From positions 1-51,423 of the forward strand of contig JAEEGQ010000087.1 in assembly GCA_016280395.1 (NCBI GenBank): a stretch of DNA of 51,423 nucleotides, written 5' to 3'. Below the pieces are notes generated by a model that worked only from the letters and a program-made list of their open reading frames with translations, did not search any database and was not told where the DNA came from. The number at the start of each line of letters is the position of its first letter. Positions within the stretch are counted from its first letter, which is position 1. Both the position numbers and the translations under genes were made by a program. Below, piece by piece: positions 16,519 through 25,379 of the stretch. The DNA is from Lachnospiraceae bacterium (GTDB lineage: Bacteria; Bacillota; Clostridia; Lachnospirales; Lachnospiraceae).

Positions 16519-17790
16519 TTATTTATGATTTCTCGATAAGAACTCGGGAATTTTAATACCCTGTTCACTTGTAAACGAAGGCTTTACAGGCTTCGCCGGA
16601 GCTTCCGGCTTTACCGGAGCCTCAGGCTTTGCAGCTGGCGTTACCGGAGCGCTTGCTGTCTGTGTTACCGGAGGAACGGGAGAAGTGTACGCCGATGCGG
16701 GCTTAGAAGGCGCCGTGCCGGCTGCGGTGCCCTGGGGCACTGCAGTATTGTACTTGAACCCGAAATCCACCGAAGGAGCCGGAGCCTTGCTTACACCGAT
16801 CTTTCCTGAAAGGAAAGGCGGTGTATTGATGCCGTAGCCGTTGTTCTCGATGCCTGTTGCGATGATAGTTATCGAGCAGTAATCCGGAACGGAGTAATCG
16901 TCCACAACACCGAAGATGCAGTTTGCGTCGTCTCCCGCAAGCTCCTGAACCACTTCCGCAGCTTCGCTTGCTTCGATAAGAGTGATATCGCCGGAGATGT
17001 TGATGATGAAGTCCGTAGCGCCCTCGATGGATGTTTCGAGGAGCGGACTCGAGATTGCCTTCTGGATCGCCTGCTTTGCCTTGTCTTCGCCTGTCGCGGT
17101 ACCGATACCGATATGCGCAACACCCTTGTCCTTCATTACTGTCTGGACATCTGCAAAGTCAAGGTTAAGGATACCGGGCACATTGATAAGGTCTGTGATG
17201 CCCTGTACCGCCTGCTGGAGCACTTCGTCCGCCTTCTTTAACGCGTCGGGCATGGAGGTGCGCCTGTCAACAAGCTGGATAAGCCTGTCGTTGGGGATAA
17301 CGATAAGTGTATCCACAACCTCTTTTAATTTCGCAATGCCCGCAAGAGCATTGTTCATACGCTGTTTAAGCTCGAATTTGAAGGGCTTTGTAACGATACC
17401 TACCGTGAGGATGCCCATCTTCTTTGCGATCCCCGCTATAACGGGAGCCGCGCCTGTGCCGGTGCCGCCGCCCATACCGCATGTTACAAAGAGCATGTCA
17501 ACGCCCTTTACAAGCTCCGTGAGCTCGTCTCTGTTCTCTTCTGCGGCCTTTTCGCCGATCTCCGGGTTGGCACCTGCGCCAAGACCCTTTGTAAGCTTTT
17601 CGCCTATCTGGAGAAGGGTGGGTGCCTTACACGTTGAAAGGTGCTGTTTATCCGTATTTACGCAAACAAACTCAACGCCCTTGATATCTTCATCTATCAT
17701 GCGGTTTACCGCATTGTTTCCGCCGCCGCCTACACCTATGACCATGATCCTGGCCGCGGACTCGACTTCGTTGTTCCTGATTTCTAACAA
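16519..17790 (-). CDS. ftsZ: Cell division GTPase FtsZ
   Basis: 423 residues from TTG 17790, chosen because AAGGAGG lies 8 nt upstream; the ATG at 17823 would put the ribosome site inside the gene. FtsZ polymerises with GTP into the division ring. [17 protein letters not shown] opens the GTPase domain; the tubulin signature [11 protein letters not shown] and the synergy-loop region containing [11 protein letters not shown] are intact. After about residue 325 comes a Pro/Ala-rich linker ([14 protein letters not shown]), then the C-terminal partner-binding peptide IKIPEFLSR. It closes the division cluster, 203 nt after divIB, with its own promoter and a terminator. Confidence 0.97.
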   Translation of the reverse strand: MLEIRNNEVESAARIMVIGVGGGGNNAVNRMIDEDIKGVEFVCVNTDKQHLSTCKAPTLLQIGEKLTKGLGAGANPEIGEKAAEENRDELTELVKGVDMLFVTCGMGGGTGTGAAPVIAGIAKKMGILTVGIVTKPFKFELKQRMNNALAGIAKLKEVVDTLIVIPNDRLIQLVDRRTSMPDALKKADEVLQQAVQGITDLINVPGILNLDFADVQTVMKDKGVAHIGIGTATGEDKAKQAIQKAISSPLLETSIEGATDFIINISGDITLIEASEAAEVVQELAGDDANCIFGVVDDYSVPDYCSITIIATGIENNGYGINTPPFLSGKIGVSKAPAPSVDFGFKYNTAVPQGTAAGTAPSKPASAYTSPVPPVTQTASAPVTPAAKPEAPVKPEAPAKPVKPSFTSEQGIKIPEFLSRNHK

Positions 17791-17856
17791 CTCTAAACCC
17801 TCCTTAAGCACGCAAGATAACAATATCTTGTATCGGATAAATTCCCTCTACACAAC

Positions 17857-17885
17857 ATGATAAAGAATTCACTACAAATAATCAA
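17857..17885 (-). promoter_or_regulatory. Sigma-A-type promoter of ftsZ
   Basis: On the minus strand, TTGATT (17885-17880) and TATCAT (17862-17857) are separated by 17 nt. Upstream (17886-17931) lie long A and T runs that resemble an UP element. The rest of the 203-nt divIB-ftsZ gap (about 17932-17993) shows nothing recognisable. Confidence 0.65.
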
Positions 17886-17993
17886 CAGGTTTTTTACAAA
17901 AAATTTAAGTTTTTTTAAAATTTTTTTCAACCGCCCCGTTTCCCCGTTCTGCCTGCCGTAAGGCGCCTCTCCCGATCGCCCCGGAATGCAGTG

Positions 17994-18725
17994 TCAGTCT
18001 GCTGTTTTCGGCCTTCCCACCACAGTGGTCTGGGTGTCGCTGTAGTTTTCCATGTAAAGAACATAATATTTGTTCTCGAGAGTGTTTATGATATCCGGCA
18101 GCGCAAGGATCGCAGCCGTGTAATCATCATGCTTCCCGAGCCTTATATCCGTCACTCCGACCTTTAACACCACCGAATCGTCATACATGAACTGTACGCT
18201 GTCCACCTTAAGCTCTGTATCTTCAAGGGCTAGCGAGATATTCCTCACCGTTTCGAAAAGTCCCTTATTGTCGAGACTCTTAAGGTTTTTCCCAACGACA
18301 AAGGATCCGGTCTTTGCGCCCTCCACAAGCGTTACCCCATCAAGCTTTGTTTCCAGGTAATCAACGATAAGCCCGTCCCTGTCGAAGTAAAAATACCCGC
18401 CCATGGCGTAGATACAGCCTATGATCTTCTTTTCGTAGACGGTAAGTTCGATCCCGGAAAGGCCGGTAAGCTTTGCTTCTATCTTTTCGATGAAGGGTAT
18501 CTTCGGGTAATGCCCGCGGTTTATGTTGAACGCATAGACAGGGGCATAAATGTCAAGCGGTCCGGACTGGGACATGTTCCACAGCTCGCTTTCCGTATAG
18601 ATGGTCGAGCCGACAACGGAAAATTCCCTGAGCTCACAGTTGAACCTTAACACCAGCAGCAGGACGATAACAAGTACGAGCACAAGAGCCGTCTTTAAAA
18701 GCCTTTTTGTAAAAGTCGTCTTCAT
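17994..18725 (-). CDS. divIB: Cell division protein DivIB/FtsQ
   Basis: 243 residues: a short basic cytoplasmic N-terminus, one membrane helix (residues 12-27), then an extracellular part that starts with a POTRA-like domain (REFSVVGSTIYTESELWNMS). The YPKIPFIEKIEAKL segment is typical of the family. DivIB/FtsQ links early and late division proteins through FtsL and the PBP. AGAGGA lies before the ATG, and the gene starts 3 nt after the ftsW stop. The position between ftsW and ftsZ supports the call. murG, which often sits just upstream, is absent. The protein is weakly conserved in sequence, so the call rests on topology plus order. Confidence 0.88.
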   Translation of the reverse strand: MKTTFTKRLLKTALVLVLVIVLLLVLRFNCELREFSVVGSTIYTESELWNMSQSGPLDIYAPVYAFNINRGHYPKIPFIEKIEAKLTGLSGIELTVYEKKIIGCIYAMGGYFYFDRDGLIVDYLETKLDGVTLVEGAKTGSFVVGKNLKSLDNKGLFETVRNISLALEDTELKVDSVQFMYDDSVVLKVGVTDIRLGKHDDYTAAILALPDIINTLENKYYVLYMENYSDTQTTVVGRPKTAD

Positions 18726-18728
18726 AGG

Positions 18729-19871
18729 CTAGTCCTCTACGCGTTCGCGCCTGATACGTGCCGATACACTGAGAACAAGCCCGATCTCCGCGCAGAAGAC
18801 CAGGAGCGATGTGCCTCCGTAACTTACAAAGGGCAGCGCCACGCCTGTTGACGGTATCGTGTTCGTAACGACGGCAACATTAAGTATCACCTGTACCGCG
18901 ATGTTGACAAAAACGCCCACGCAGAGCATGCTCCCGAAAAGGTCGTCGGCATTCATCGCTATCGCGTAGATGCGCCAGAGCAGCAGGACATAGAACAAAA
19001 GCAGCGCAATAGCACCTATTACCCCGATCTCCTCGCAGATAACGGAAAAGATCATGTCGTTGTGCGCCTCGGGGATATACCCCATCTTCTGCATGCTGTT
19101 CCCAAGCCCTCTTCCGAAGAAGCCTGCGCTTGCGATCGCATAGAGTCCCTGCAGTATCTGCCCCGACTTCGGGTGTGTCTCTACATTTAGCCAGATATCT
19201 ATACGGTCCGAGCGGTAACCTACCGCGAATATGAGCACGGCTGCGAGCACAACGGCCAAAAGGCCGAAAAATATGAAATAAACCTTGTTTTCGCTTGCGA
19301 TAAAGCAGGTAACAAACACTATCACGCCAAGTATTATGGCAGAGCTTAAGTTTTCAATGGCAACCATACCGAGCAGCGGTGCGCAGTACGCGGCGATCTT
19401 CAAAAAACCGGTCCATTTCTTAAGCTTCTGCGGAGCCTTGCTTATGGCAAAGGCCACAAACATGATGATACCGGGCTTTGCAACCTCACTCGGCTGAAAA
19501 GAGAATCCTGCGATCTTCAGCCATCTTGTCGAGCCGTTGTGGTCCTCGCCGAGGAATACCACGGCAACCATCAGCAGCGTGCAGACAATGAGCGCAAGGA
19601 ACGCGATGCCGAAGCTCCCTTTTTCGTAAAGCTTGTAATTGACTATGGTAATACCCACCATCGCCGCTACGGCAAATACAGCGTTCTTTATCTGGCTTGA
19701 GGTGAAATACATGGGGTCGGAATAGTATTTTGTCGCGTTATACGAGCTTGCGCTGTAGATGAAGATTATACCGAAAGCGATAATAAAGAGCGTGAGAAAC
19801 ATAAGGCTGTAGTCAAAATACCCGCCCGCCTTCTTCTTTTCGCCTTCGATTACCGTTACGCGTTCATCCAT
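18729..19871 (-). CDS. ftsW: FtsW/SpoVE-type SEDS glycan polymerase
   Basis: 380 residues with about ten membrane helices, the size of FtsW/RodA/SpoVE proteins, which polymerise lipid II with a class B PBP. The conserved segments DHNGSTRWLKIAGFSFQPSE, KPGIIMF, PEAHNDMIFSVICEE and TGVALPFVSYGGTSLL are all present. AGAGG precedes the ATG. It lies between murD and divIB, so FtsW (divisional) is more likely than RodA; SpoVE cannot be excluded without knowing the rest of the genome. The 97-nt gap to murD upstream shows no promoter. Confidence 0.93.
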   Translation of the reverse strand: MDERVTVIEGEKKKAGGYFDYSLMFLTLFIIAFGIIFIYSASSYNATKYYSDPMYFTSSQIKNAVFAVAAMVGITIVNYKLYEKGSFGIAFLALIVCTLLMVAVVFLGEDHNGSTRWLKIAGFSFQPSEVAKPGIIMFVAFAISKAPQKLKKWTGFLKIAAYCAPLLGMVAIENLSSAIILGVIVFVTCFIASENKVYFIFFGLLAVVLAAVLIFAVGYRSDRIDIWLNVETHPKSGQILQGLYAIASAGFFGRGLGNSMQKMGYIPEAHNDMIFSVICEEIGVIGAIALLLFYVLLLWRIYAIAMNADDLFGSMLCVGVFVNIAVQVILNVAVVTNTIPSTGVALPFVSYGGTSLLVFCAEIGLVLSVSARIRRERVED

Positions 19872-19968
19872 TCCAACCTCTGTTTATGCTTATCACCCTA
19901 AGTTCCCGTCCTCTGGCGCCTGCCGGTCTAAAGCCCGTGCCGCAGCCGCCTGTCCGCCTTTTTCCGCG

Positions 19969-21336
19969 TCAGTCCGGGAGCTTGTGTACAAGTTCCTTAA
20001 ATATCCTGCCTCTCTGCTCGTAGTTCTCGAACATTCCCCAGCTTGCGCAGGCCGGTGAGAGCAGGACACATTCGCCGGGCTTTGCATTTTCTGCACAGAT
20101 CTTTACCGTTTCCTCCATGCTGTCCGCAAAGCAGTAGTTCTTAAAGCCGTGTCTGTCGCAGCATGCGGCGATATCTTTTGCAGTCTGCCCTATAAGTACA
20201 AGGAGCTTGATCTTGTCGCCAAACTCTTCTATCCACTCGTCATACTCCGACTTTTTGTCGAAACCGCCGCCGATGAGCACAGTCTTTGCATCCATCGCGC
20301 GTACAGCCTGTATCGAAGCATCGGGGTTTGTGCCCTTTGAATCGTTATAGTAGCGCACGCCCTTCTTTGTCGCGGTATATTCGATGCGGTGTTCCACGGC
20401 CTTGAACTCGCGAAGCTCCTCCCGGATAAGCTCAAGCGGCACCTTCATGGCGTGTGCGATGGCTATCGCAGCCATTGCATTTTCGTAGTTGTGCCTTCCG
20501 ATGATGTTCATCTCATGCACATTTACGACCTTCTTTTTTACACCGTTTTCCGCAAGGATGATATCCTCGTTCCCGTCAACGTACAGGCCTTCTTCAAGCG
20601 GCTGCCTGCTTGAGAACCATACAATGCGGCACCTTAAGTCTTTGCTGCGTTTCTTAAGCTCTTCATCCTCGTAATTCAGGACGCAGACATCCTCCGGAGT
20701 CTGGAACCTTGCGATATTGAACTTTGCAGCGATGTAATTGTCCATCGTGTGATGGCGGTTTAGGTGATCCGGCGTGATATTAAGTATCGCGCTTACCTTC
20801 GGATGCACCGTCTCCACCGTCTCGAGCTGGAAGCTTGAAAGCTCCGCAACGATAACGGATCTTTCCGTTGTCTGCTTTGCGTATTCCGTATAAGGAATGC
20901 CTATATTCCCCACAACAAAGACGGAATCATAAAATTTCTTCATGATCTCGCCTGTAAGGGCAGTCGTGGTCGTCTTTCCGTTTGTTCCCGTTATGGCGCA
21001 GAGACTTCCCTTCGCAAAACGCCCGGCAAGCTCTATCTCGCCCCATACCGGTATTCCTCTCTCGCGAAAGTCCTTCACAAGCGGGATGTCTGTCGGAACG
21101 CCGGGGCTTAAGATCAGCAGATCCGCAGCCTTTGCGGTATCCTCCGGCAGCGCGCCTATGATGACTTCAACCCTGTCTTTTATGTTTCCGAGGTTTTCTT
21201 CGATCTTAGCCTTGTCAAGCTTTACATTTGAATCCGAAAGCGTGATATTGCAGCCTTCATCCGCAAGAAGCTTTGCGGCAGCGATCCCGCTTATCCCGGA
21301 GCCGATTATTAGTACATTCCTGTTCTTCAGATCCAT
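19969..21336 (-). CDS. murD: UDP-N-acetylmuramoyl-L-alanine--D-glutamate ligase MurD
   Basis: 455 residues from ATG 21336 (MDLKNRNVLIIGSG); an in-frame ATG at 21348 would add four residues but has no ribosome site, while GGAAAG lies before 21336. MurD adds D-glutamate to the muramyl peptide precursor in the cytoplasm. The Rossmann-like N-terminus, the ATP loop ITGTNGKTTTT, NITPDHLNRH and the late YNDSKGTNPDA motif are all present. A G+C-rich hairpin (CCGCCC-TGCGC-GGGCGG) lies directly before ATG 21348, between an AAGGAA and the start. It is the first gene of the murD-ftsW-divIB unit, with its own promoter. Confidence 0.95.
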   Translation of the reverse strand: MDLKNRNVLIIGSGISGIAAAKLLADEGCNITLSDSNVKLDKAKIEENLGNIKDRVEVIIGALPEDTAKAADLLILSPGVPTDIPLVKDFRERGIPVWGEIELAGRFAKGSLCAITGTNGKTTTTALTGEIMKKFYDSVFVVGNIGIPYTEYAKQTTERSVIVAELSSFQLETVETVHPKVSAILNITPDHLNRHHTMDNYIAAKFNIARFQTPEDVCVLNYEDEELKKRSKDLRCRIVWFSSRQPLEEGLYVDGNEDIILAENGVKKKVVNVHEMNIIGRHNYENAMAAIAIAHAMKVPLELIREELREFKAVEHRIEYTATKKGVRYYNDSKGTNPDASIQAVRAMDAKTVLIGGGFDKKSEYDEWIEEFGDKIKLLVLIGQTAKDIAACCDRHGFKNYCFADSMEETVKICAENAKPGECVLLSPACASWGMFENYEQRGRIFKELVHKLPD

Positions 21337-21447
21337 GTCACTTTCCATACCGCCCGCGCAGGGCGGCTGTTTCCTTCCGTTTTTCCGTATCGGTTCTTGT
21401 GCTTAAAAATCCCTTTCTCTTTGCACTTTTGTCCCGAATATTTCTTG

Positions 21448-21476
21448 ATTATATTCTTTTAGGATTTTTAAATCAA
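21448..21476 (-). promoter_or_regulatory. Sigma-A-type promoter of murD
   Basis: On the minus strand, TTGATT (21476-21471) and a perfect TATAAT (21453-21448) have 17-nt spacing. It begins only 9 nt after the PBP stop codon, which divides the division cluster into two transcription units unless the PBP transcript reads through. Confidence 0.75.
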
Positions 21477-21484
21477 GTACATGT

Positions 21485-23350
21485 TTATTCCGGTATCGCT
21501 TCGCCGGAATTTGTTTCATCATCATGATCGTCAATATGATAATCGATCTCACCGTTCGGGAAAACTCCGAGGAACGGAAGGATGTTCTCAAGTATCCTCG
21601 AGCTCATTGTTGTCGCATAGTGGCTTGATGCGCTGTATTCGGGATCCTTCGGGTCATCTATCACAAGATACATGACAACCTGCGGATTGTCTATCGGTAC
21701 GACAGACATAAACGATACCACGTATTTATGGTCGGCACGCGGCAGCTTCTGGGCCGTACCCGTCTTTCCGCCTACCATATACCCCTTCACCGCGGCTTTT
21801 GTGCCGGTTCCGGACTGGACGGTCAGAAGCAGCGCATCCCTTAAATACCTTGATGTATCCTCGGATATAGTCTGCTGCACTATCACAGGCTTTATCTCCT
21901 CAACAACCGAGCCTGTCGCATCCGCGGTCTTTTTCAGCACATGCGGTTTATAATAGGTCCCACCGTTTACGATAGAACAGAAGCCGCTTATCATCTGGAT
22001 CATTGTCACGTTAAAGGACTGACCGAAGCTGCTTGTCGCAAGCTCTGTCGGATTCAACTTTTTTACATCGATAAGGATGCCCTTCGCTTCGCCGGGCAGG
22101 TCAACGCCTGTTTTCTCGCCAAAGCCGAAGCGCTTCTGGTAATGGTAAAAAGCCTCTTTCCCAAGCAGCTGTGCCATTTCCATGAGCGCAACGTTGCAGG
22201 ATGCCTGGATGGCCTGCTGCGCGGTGATGGGACCGTGGCCCCATTTGTTATTGCAGTATATCTTCCAGCCGCCTATCTCCTTGTATCCCGTGCAGTTGAA
22301 CTTCTGCAGCGGCTCGAACACGCCTTCGTCAAGGGACGCTGAAACGGTAAACGGCTTGAAAACGGAACCCGGCTCATAGGTGCTTGTCACGCAGTAATTG
22401 TTCCAGATGCGGTTTAATACATCTGTCTGTTTTTCCGGTGTCATTTCCGCTATCTCTTCATCCGTAAAGAAAGCCTTAAGATTTCTCGGATCGTTTAAGT
22501 CGTACTCGTCATCGGAAGCCATGGCGAGGATCTCGCCGTTGTTGGGATTCATCACAACAATGCCGATATTCTCGCACCCGACCTCCTTTGTGAACTTGTC
22601 TATCTCCTGCTGCAGGATCCGCTGAATGTTTAGATCTATCGTCAGGTAAACATCATTTCCGTCCACAGCGTTATGGACCGTCCGCTGCAGATTGAGCTCC
22701 GAATCAAAATAGCCGTAGCTGCGCCCGTTTGTACCTGTAAGCGTCTTATCGTAATAGTTTTCGACACCTGTAAGGCCGGCGTTATCGCTCCTTAAGAACC
22801 CGACCACATGGGATGCAAGGTTCCCGAAAGGATATCGCCTTACGAACCTGTCCTCGAACCACACGCCCCTCACATTCCTGTTTTCCTTCTGGAGCTCCTC
22901 GAAAGCTATCACCTTTTCGAGCGGGACAAGCCGCTCAAGCACCTGATACTGGCTGCCCGACTTCTCCTCAACGATCTTCTTTATCTCTTCGGGATCGAAC
23001 CCGAAAACCTCTTTAAGCGCGTTAAGCGTAGGATTTAAGAAAGCCTTTGAGTTTGTGTTTATAACAAGCGGGTCAAGGATCACATCATAAAGCCTGTCGC
23101 TTATTGCAAGCGCGTTTCCGTTCCTGTCAAAGATCGAGCCGCGTTTATACTGGACTTCCTGGGAAATATACGCCTGCTGTTCAAGCACCTTTTTCTTGTA
23201 CCGTTCTCCGTCCTTGTAACCAAGGAAGACTATCTTTCCGATAAGGAACAGGATCGCACCCAAAATAACGCAAAATACAAGCAAAAAGCTCGCTTGCATT
23301 TTGTGTGTGAAATAAATGTTAGGTTTTGGTCTGCGTTTCTTTTGTCCCAT
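21485..23350 (-). CDS. Class B penicillin-binding protein (FtsI/SpoVD-type transpeptidase)
   Basis: 621 residues: short basic N-terminus, one membrane helix (residues 19-44), dimerisation domain beginning KRGSIFDRNGNALA, then the transpeptidase domain. Active-site motifs are SVFK at 329-332 (EPGSVFKPF), SCN at 384-386 and KTGT from 529. It crosslinks peptidoglycan at the septum together with FtsW. No PASTA domains follow the transpeptidase domain, unlike B. subtilis SpoVD or PBP2b. GGAGAGG precedes the ATG. It follows the ftsL-like gene after a 130-nt gap in which I see no promoter or terminator. FtsI is the likely role from position; a SpoVD role is possible. Confidence 0.93.
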   Translation of the reverse strand: MGQKKRRPKPNIYFTHKMQASFLLVFCVILGAILFLIGKIVFLGYKDGERYKKKVLEQQAYISQEVQYKRGSIFDRNGNALAISDRLYDVILDPLVINTNSKAFLNPTLNALKEVFGFDPEEIKKIVEEKSGSQYQVLERLVPLEKVIAFEELQKENRNVRGVWFEDRFVRRYPFGNLASHVVGFLRSDNAGLTGVENYYDKTLTGTNGRSYGYFDSELNLQRTVHNAVDGNDVYLTIDLNIQRILQQEIDKFTKEVGCENIGIVVMNPNNGEILAMASDDEYDLNDPRNLKAFFTDEEIAEMTPEKQTDVLNRIWNNYCVTSTYEPGSVFKPFTVSASLDEGVFEPLQKFNCTGYKEIGGWKIYCNNKWGHGPITAQQAIQASCNVALMEMAQLLGKEAFYHYQKRFGFGEKTGVDLPGEAKGILIDVKKLNPTELATSSFGQSFNVTMIQMISGFCSIVNGGTYYKPHVLKKTADATGSVVEEIKPVIVQQTISEDTSRYLRDALLLTVQSGTGTKAAVKGYMVGGKTGTAQKLPRADHKYVVSFMSVVPIDNPQVVMYLVIDDPKDPEYSASSHYATTMSSRILENILPFLGVFPNGEIDYHIDDHDDETNSGEAIPE

Positions 23351-23480
23351 ATCCTCTCCGGTACGATAATATCTAATCCGGATCTTTCTGTGTGTTTTGT
23401 TGCTATACGGAGCACCTGAGTCTTAAGGCTTCGCCCGGTCTTTCCGGCGCTTAACGTTTTCCGGACCGCCGATACTTAGA

Positions 23481-24251
23481 TCAGTCAAGCGGCAGCAGCT
23501 CTCTTAGCGCCGCAAGTCTGTCGATCTCCGGAATATCCGCGTACTGCCTTACGTATCCGGTTTTATTGGGGGTGTACGAAAGTACGGTATTCTTGTTCGG
23601 GAAAACCATTCCAAGCTCGCCCACGGCCACTTTGTAGACTTCATCAAAATCGACACCCTGTATTACCGCATTATAAGCCGACTCATTCCTTGTCTTAATG
23701 TCCGAAAGCCTGCTCTCAAGGTTCTTAATGGCCTTGTTTGCAACAACGATATCCGCCTGTACCTGAAGGTACCCGAAACATACGTAAAGTGTCACGGCAA
23801 TCGCTGCCACAAGCAGTATCATCCTACCAAGCCCGATATCCGTCGCAACATGCGGTGAAAGCTGCTTTCCGGGATTTCGCTGCGCTTCGGCTTCGTTTCT
23901 TCTCTGTTCTTCCGCTTCCTGCGCGCGGCGCTTCTCCCTGCGTTCCGCCTCTTCCTGCGCACGCCGCCTTGCCTCGCGCTCAGCTATCCTTCTTTCGGCT
24001 TCCCTATACCTGTCAGGCGCAGCCTGCTTCCTTGCAGGTTCATACCTGATGTCCGGAGCTGCGCTGCCTGTTTCGGTCCTGTACCTTCTGCTGCCGTTTT
24101 CGCCGGTGTAAGCGGCAGAAATACTGCCGTTTTCTGCAGTCTTGTACCTTCTGCCGGGTATATTGCCCTCGCCGATATAATCCTGCAGCTTTCTTGCGGT
24201 GCTCCCGCCGATATATTCATTTGTTCCGTAATTATTCTTCTTTGCCTCCAT
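23481..24251 (-). CDS. FtsL-like division protein with long basic/acidic N-terminus
   Basis: 256 residues from ATG 24251, which has AAAGGAG 6 nt upstream; the reading frame stays open further upstream through the 36-bp repeats but without a ribosome site. Residues 1-165 are hydrophilic, with a Glu/Arg/Ala-rich helical stretch (REARRRAQEEAERREKRR) that should form a coiled coil. One membrane helix follows (about 170-192), then a short extracellular part with a heptad pattern (VVANKAIKNLESRLSDIK). That topology, plus the position between rsmH and the class B PBP, fits FtsL. FtsL recruits the PBP/FtsW pair with DivIB. The long N-terminus is unusual, since typical FtsL proteins have about 100-120 residues. 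Confidence 0.75.
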   Translation of the reverse strand: MEAKKNNYGTNEYIGGSTARKLQDYIGEGNIPGRRYKTAENGSISAAYTGENGSRRYRTETGSAAPDIRYEPARKQAAPDRYREAERRIAEREARRRAQEEAERREKRRAQEAEEQRRNEAEAQRNPGKQLSPHVATDIGLGRMILLVAAIAVTLYVCFGYLQVQADIVVANKAIKNLESRLSDIKTRNESAYNAVIQGVDFDEVYKVAVGELGMVFPNKNTVLSYTPNKTGYVRQYADIPEIDRLAALRELLPLD

Positions 24252-24299
24252 GCCCACTCCTTTCACGCGCGGCCTCCTGCCCCGCGATAAATGTGCTTT

Positions 24300-24371
24300 T
24301 GAGTCACCGGGGTCGTTTCTCGCTGACTCATTTTTTGAGTCACTGGGGTCGTTTCTCGCTGACTCATTTTT
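24300..24371. repeat. 36-bp tandem repeat at the rsmH/ftsL-like junction
   Basis: Two 36-bp units (24300-24335, 24336-24371) differ by one base. Each carries TGAGTCA near its start and the complement TGACTCA near its end, followed by a T-run on the plus strand. The second unit contains the rsmH stop codon. If translated in the frame of the downstream gene, it would encode repeats of KNESARNDP, but no ribosome site supports that. Confidence 0.9.
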
Positions 24372-25347
24372 TTGCTTCAAAGATCCTCAGTTTTGCCGAT
24401 TTTGATCTTGGGTTGTTTTTAAGCTCCTCTGCCCCCGGCAGGATCGGTTTTTTCGTTATCACCGTGCCAAGCGGCTTCTTCCCGCATACGCATACCGGAA
24501 ACTGCGGCGGACAGGTGCACGGATTCTCAAACGTCCTAAACGCGTTCTTTACTATCCTGTCCTCTAACGAATGAAACGTGATTATCACAAACCTTCCGCC
24601 GGGATTAAGCCTCCCGGCCATCGAATCGAGACACTCCCTAAGCTCCGTCAGTTCGCTGTTAAGCTCTATTCTTATAGCCTGGAAGGTCTTCTTTGCGGGA
24701 TGCCCCTGACCGATCTTTGCCTTCATAGGCATTGCGGCCTTTATTATCTCCACAAGCTCAAAAGTCGTCTCTACCGGCTTCTTCTCGCGTTCCGCTACTA
24801 TCCGTTTTGCTATGTTTTTCGCGTATTCCTCTTCGCCGTATTCCTTGATGATCCGCGCAAGCTCTTCAAAACTGTATGTATTTACGATAGTTCTTGCCGT
24901 GTTGCTCTGCCTGTCGTCCATCCGCATATCGAGCGGAGCGTCATGCATATATGAAAATCCGCGTTCCGCCGTGTCAAGCTGGAACGACGATACTCCAAGG
25001 TCAAGCAGTATTCCGTCCACTTTATCTATCCCGAGATCGTCAAGCACCTTAGCCATTTCGGAATAGTTACTCCTTACGGCAGTTGCGATGTCTCCAAATC
25101 TTTCAAGCCGTGCCCGGCTCGCTTTTATTGCATCCGCATCCCTGTCGATGCCGATGTAGCGCCCCGCGCCGTCCGAAGCTTCATGCCCTGCTTCTTTTTT
25201 CAGTTTCAAAAGTCTCTCACAGATAAGCTGCCCGTGGCCTGCGCCGCCCATGGTCCCGTCCGCATATATCCCGCCGGGCTTGATATTCAGGCCTTCAATG
25301 ACTTCTTCCGGCATTACCGAAATATGTTTGAATTCAACATCCGGCAT
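24364..25347 (-). CDS. rsmH: 16S rRNA (cytosine1402-N4)-methyltransferase RsmH
   Basis: 327 residues, slightly above the usual 310. RsmH (MraW) uses SAM to methylate C1402 of 16S rRNA. Visible marks are [13 protein letters not shown] at the N-terminus, the SAM-binding [33 protein letters not shown], and [21 protein letters not shown] without its last residue at about 245-265. GGAGG lies 6 nt before the ATG. It is the second gene of the division cluster, 32 nt after mraZ. Its last codons and stop are inside the second 36-bp repeat unit. Confidence 0.96.
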   Translation of the reverse strand: MPDVEFKHISVMPEEVIEGLNIKPGGIYADGTMGGAGHGQLICERLLKLKKEAGHEASDGAGRYIGIDRDADAIKASRARLERFGDIATAVRSNYSEMAKVLDDLGIDKVDGILLDLGVSSFQLDTAERGFSYMHDAPLDMRMDDRQSNTARTIVNTYSFEELARIIKEYGEEEYAKNIAKRIVAEREKKPVETTFELVEIIKAAMPMKAKIGQGHPAKKTFQAIRIELNSELTELRECLDSMAGRLNPGGRFVIITFHSLEDRIVKNAFRTFENPCTCPPQFPVCVCGKKPLGTVITKKPILPGAEELKNNPRSKSAKLRIFEAKK

Positions 25348-25379
25348 TTTATACCTCCAAAATAAAGCTGCTTATCAAA

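Noticed and set aside
15097-16539. 480-codon open frame on the plus strand
   Set aside because: It is antisense to the full-length beta-CASP hydrolase, which has all its metal-binding motifs; the plus-strand translation shows no recognisable domain and is a codon-bias shadow.
16982-17860. 292-codon plus-strand open frame
   Set aside because: It is antisense to ftsZ, low in complexity (Ser/Pro/Ala-rich) and without family motifs; it is a shadow of ftsZ.
18729-19871. Annotation as RodA
   Set aside because: Position between murD and divIB favours FtsW/SpoVE; sequence alone does not separate the SEDS subgroups with certainty.
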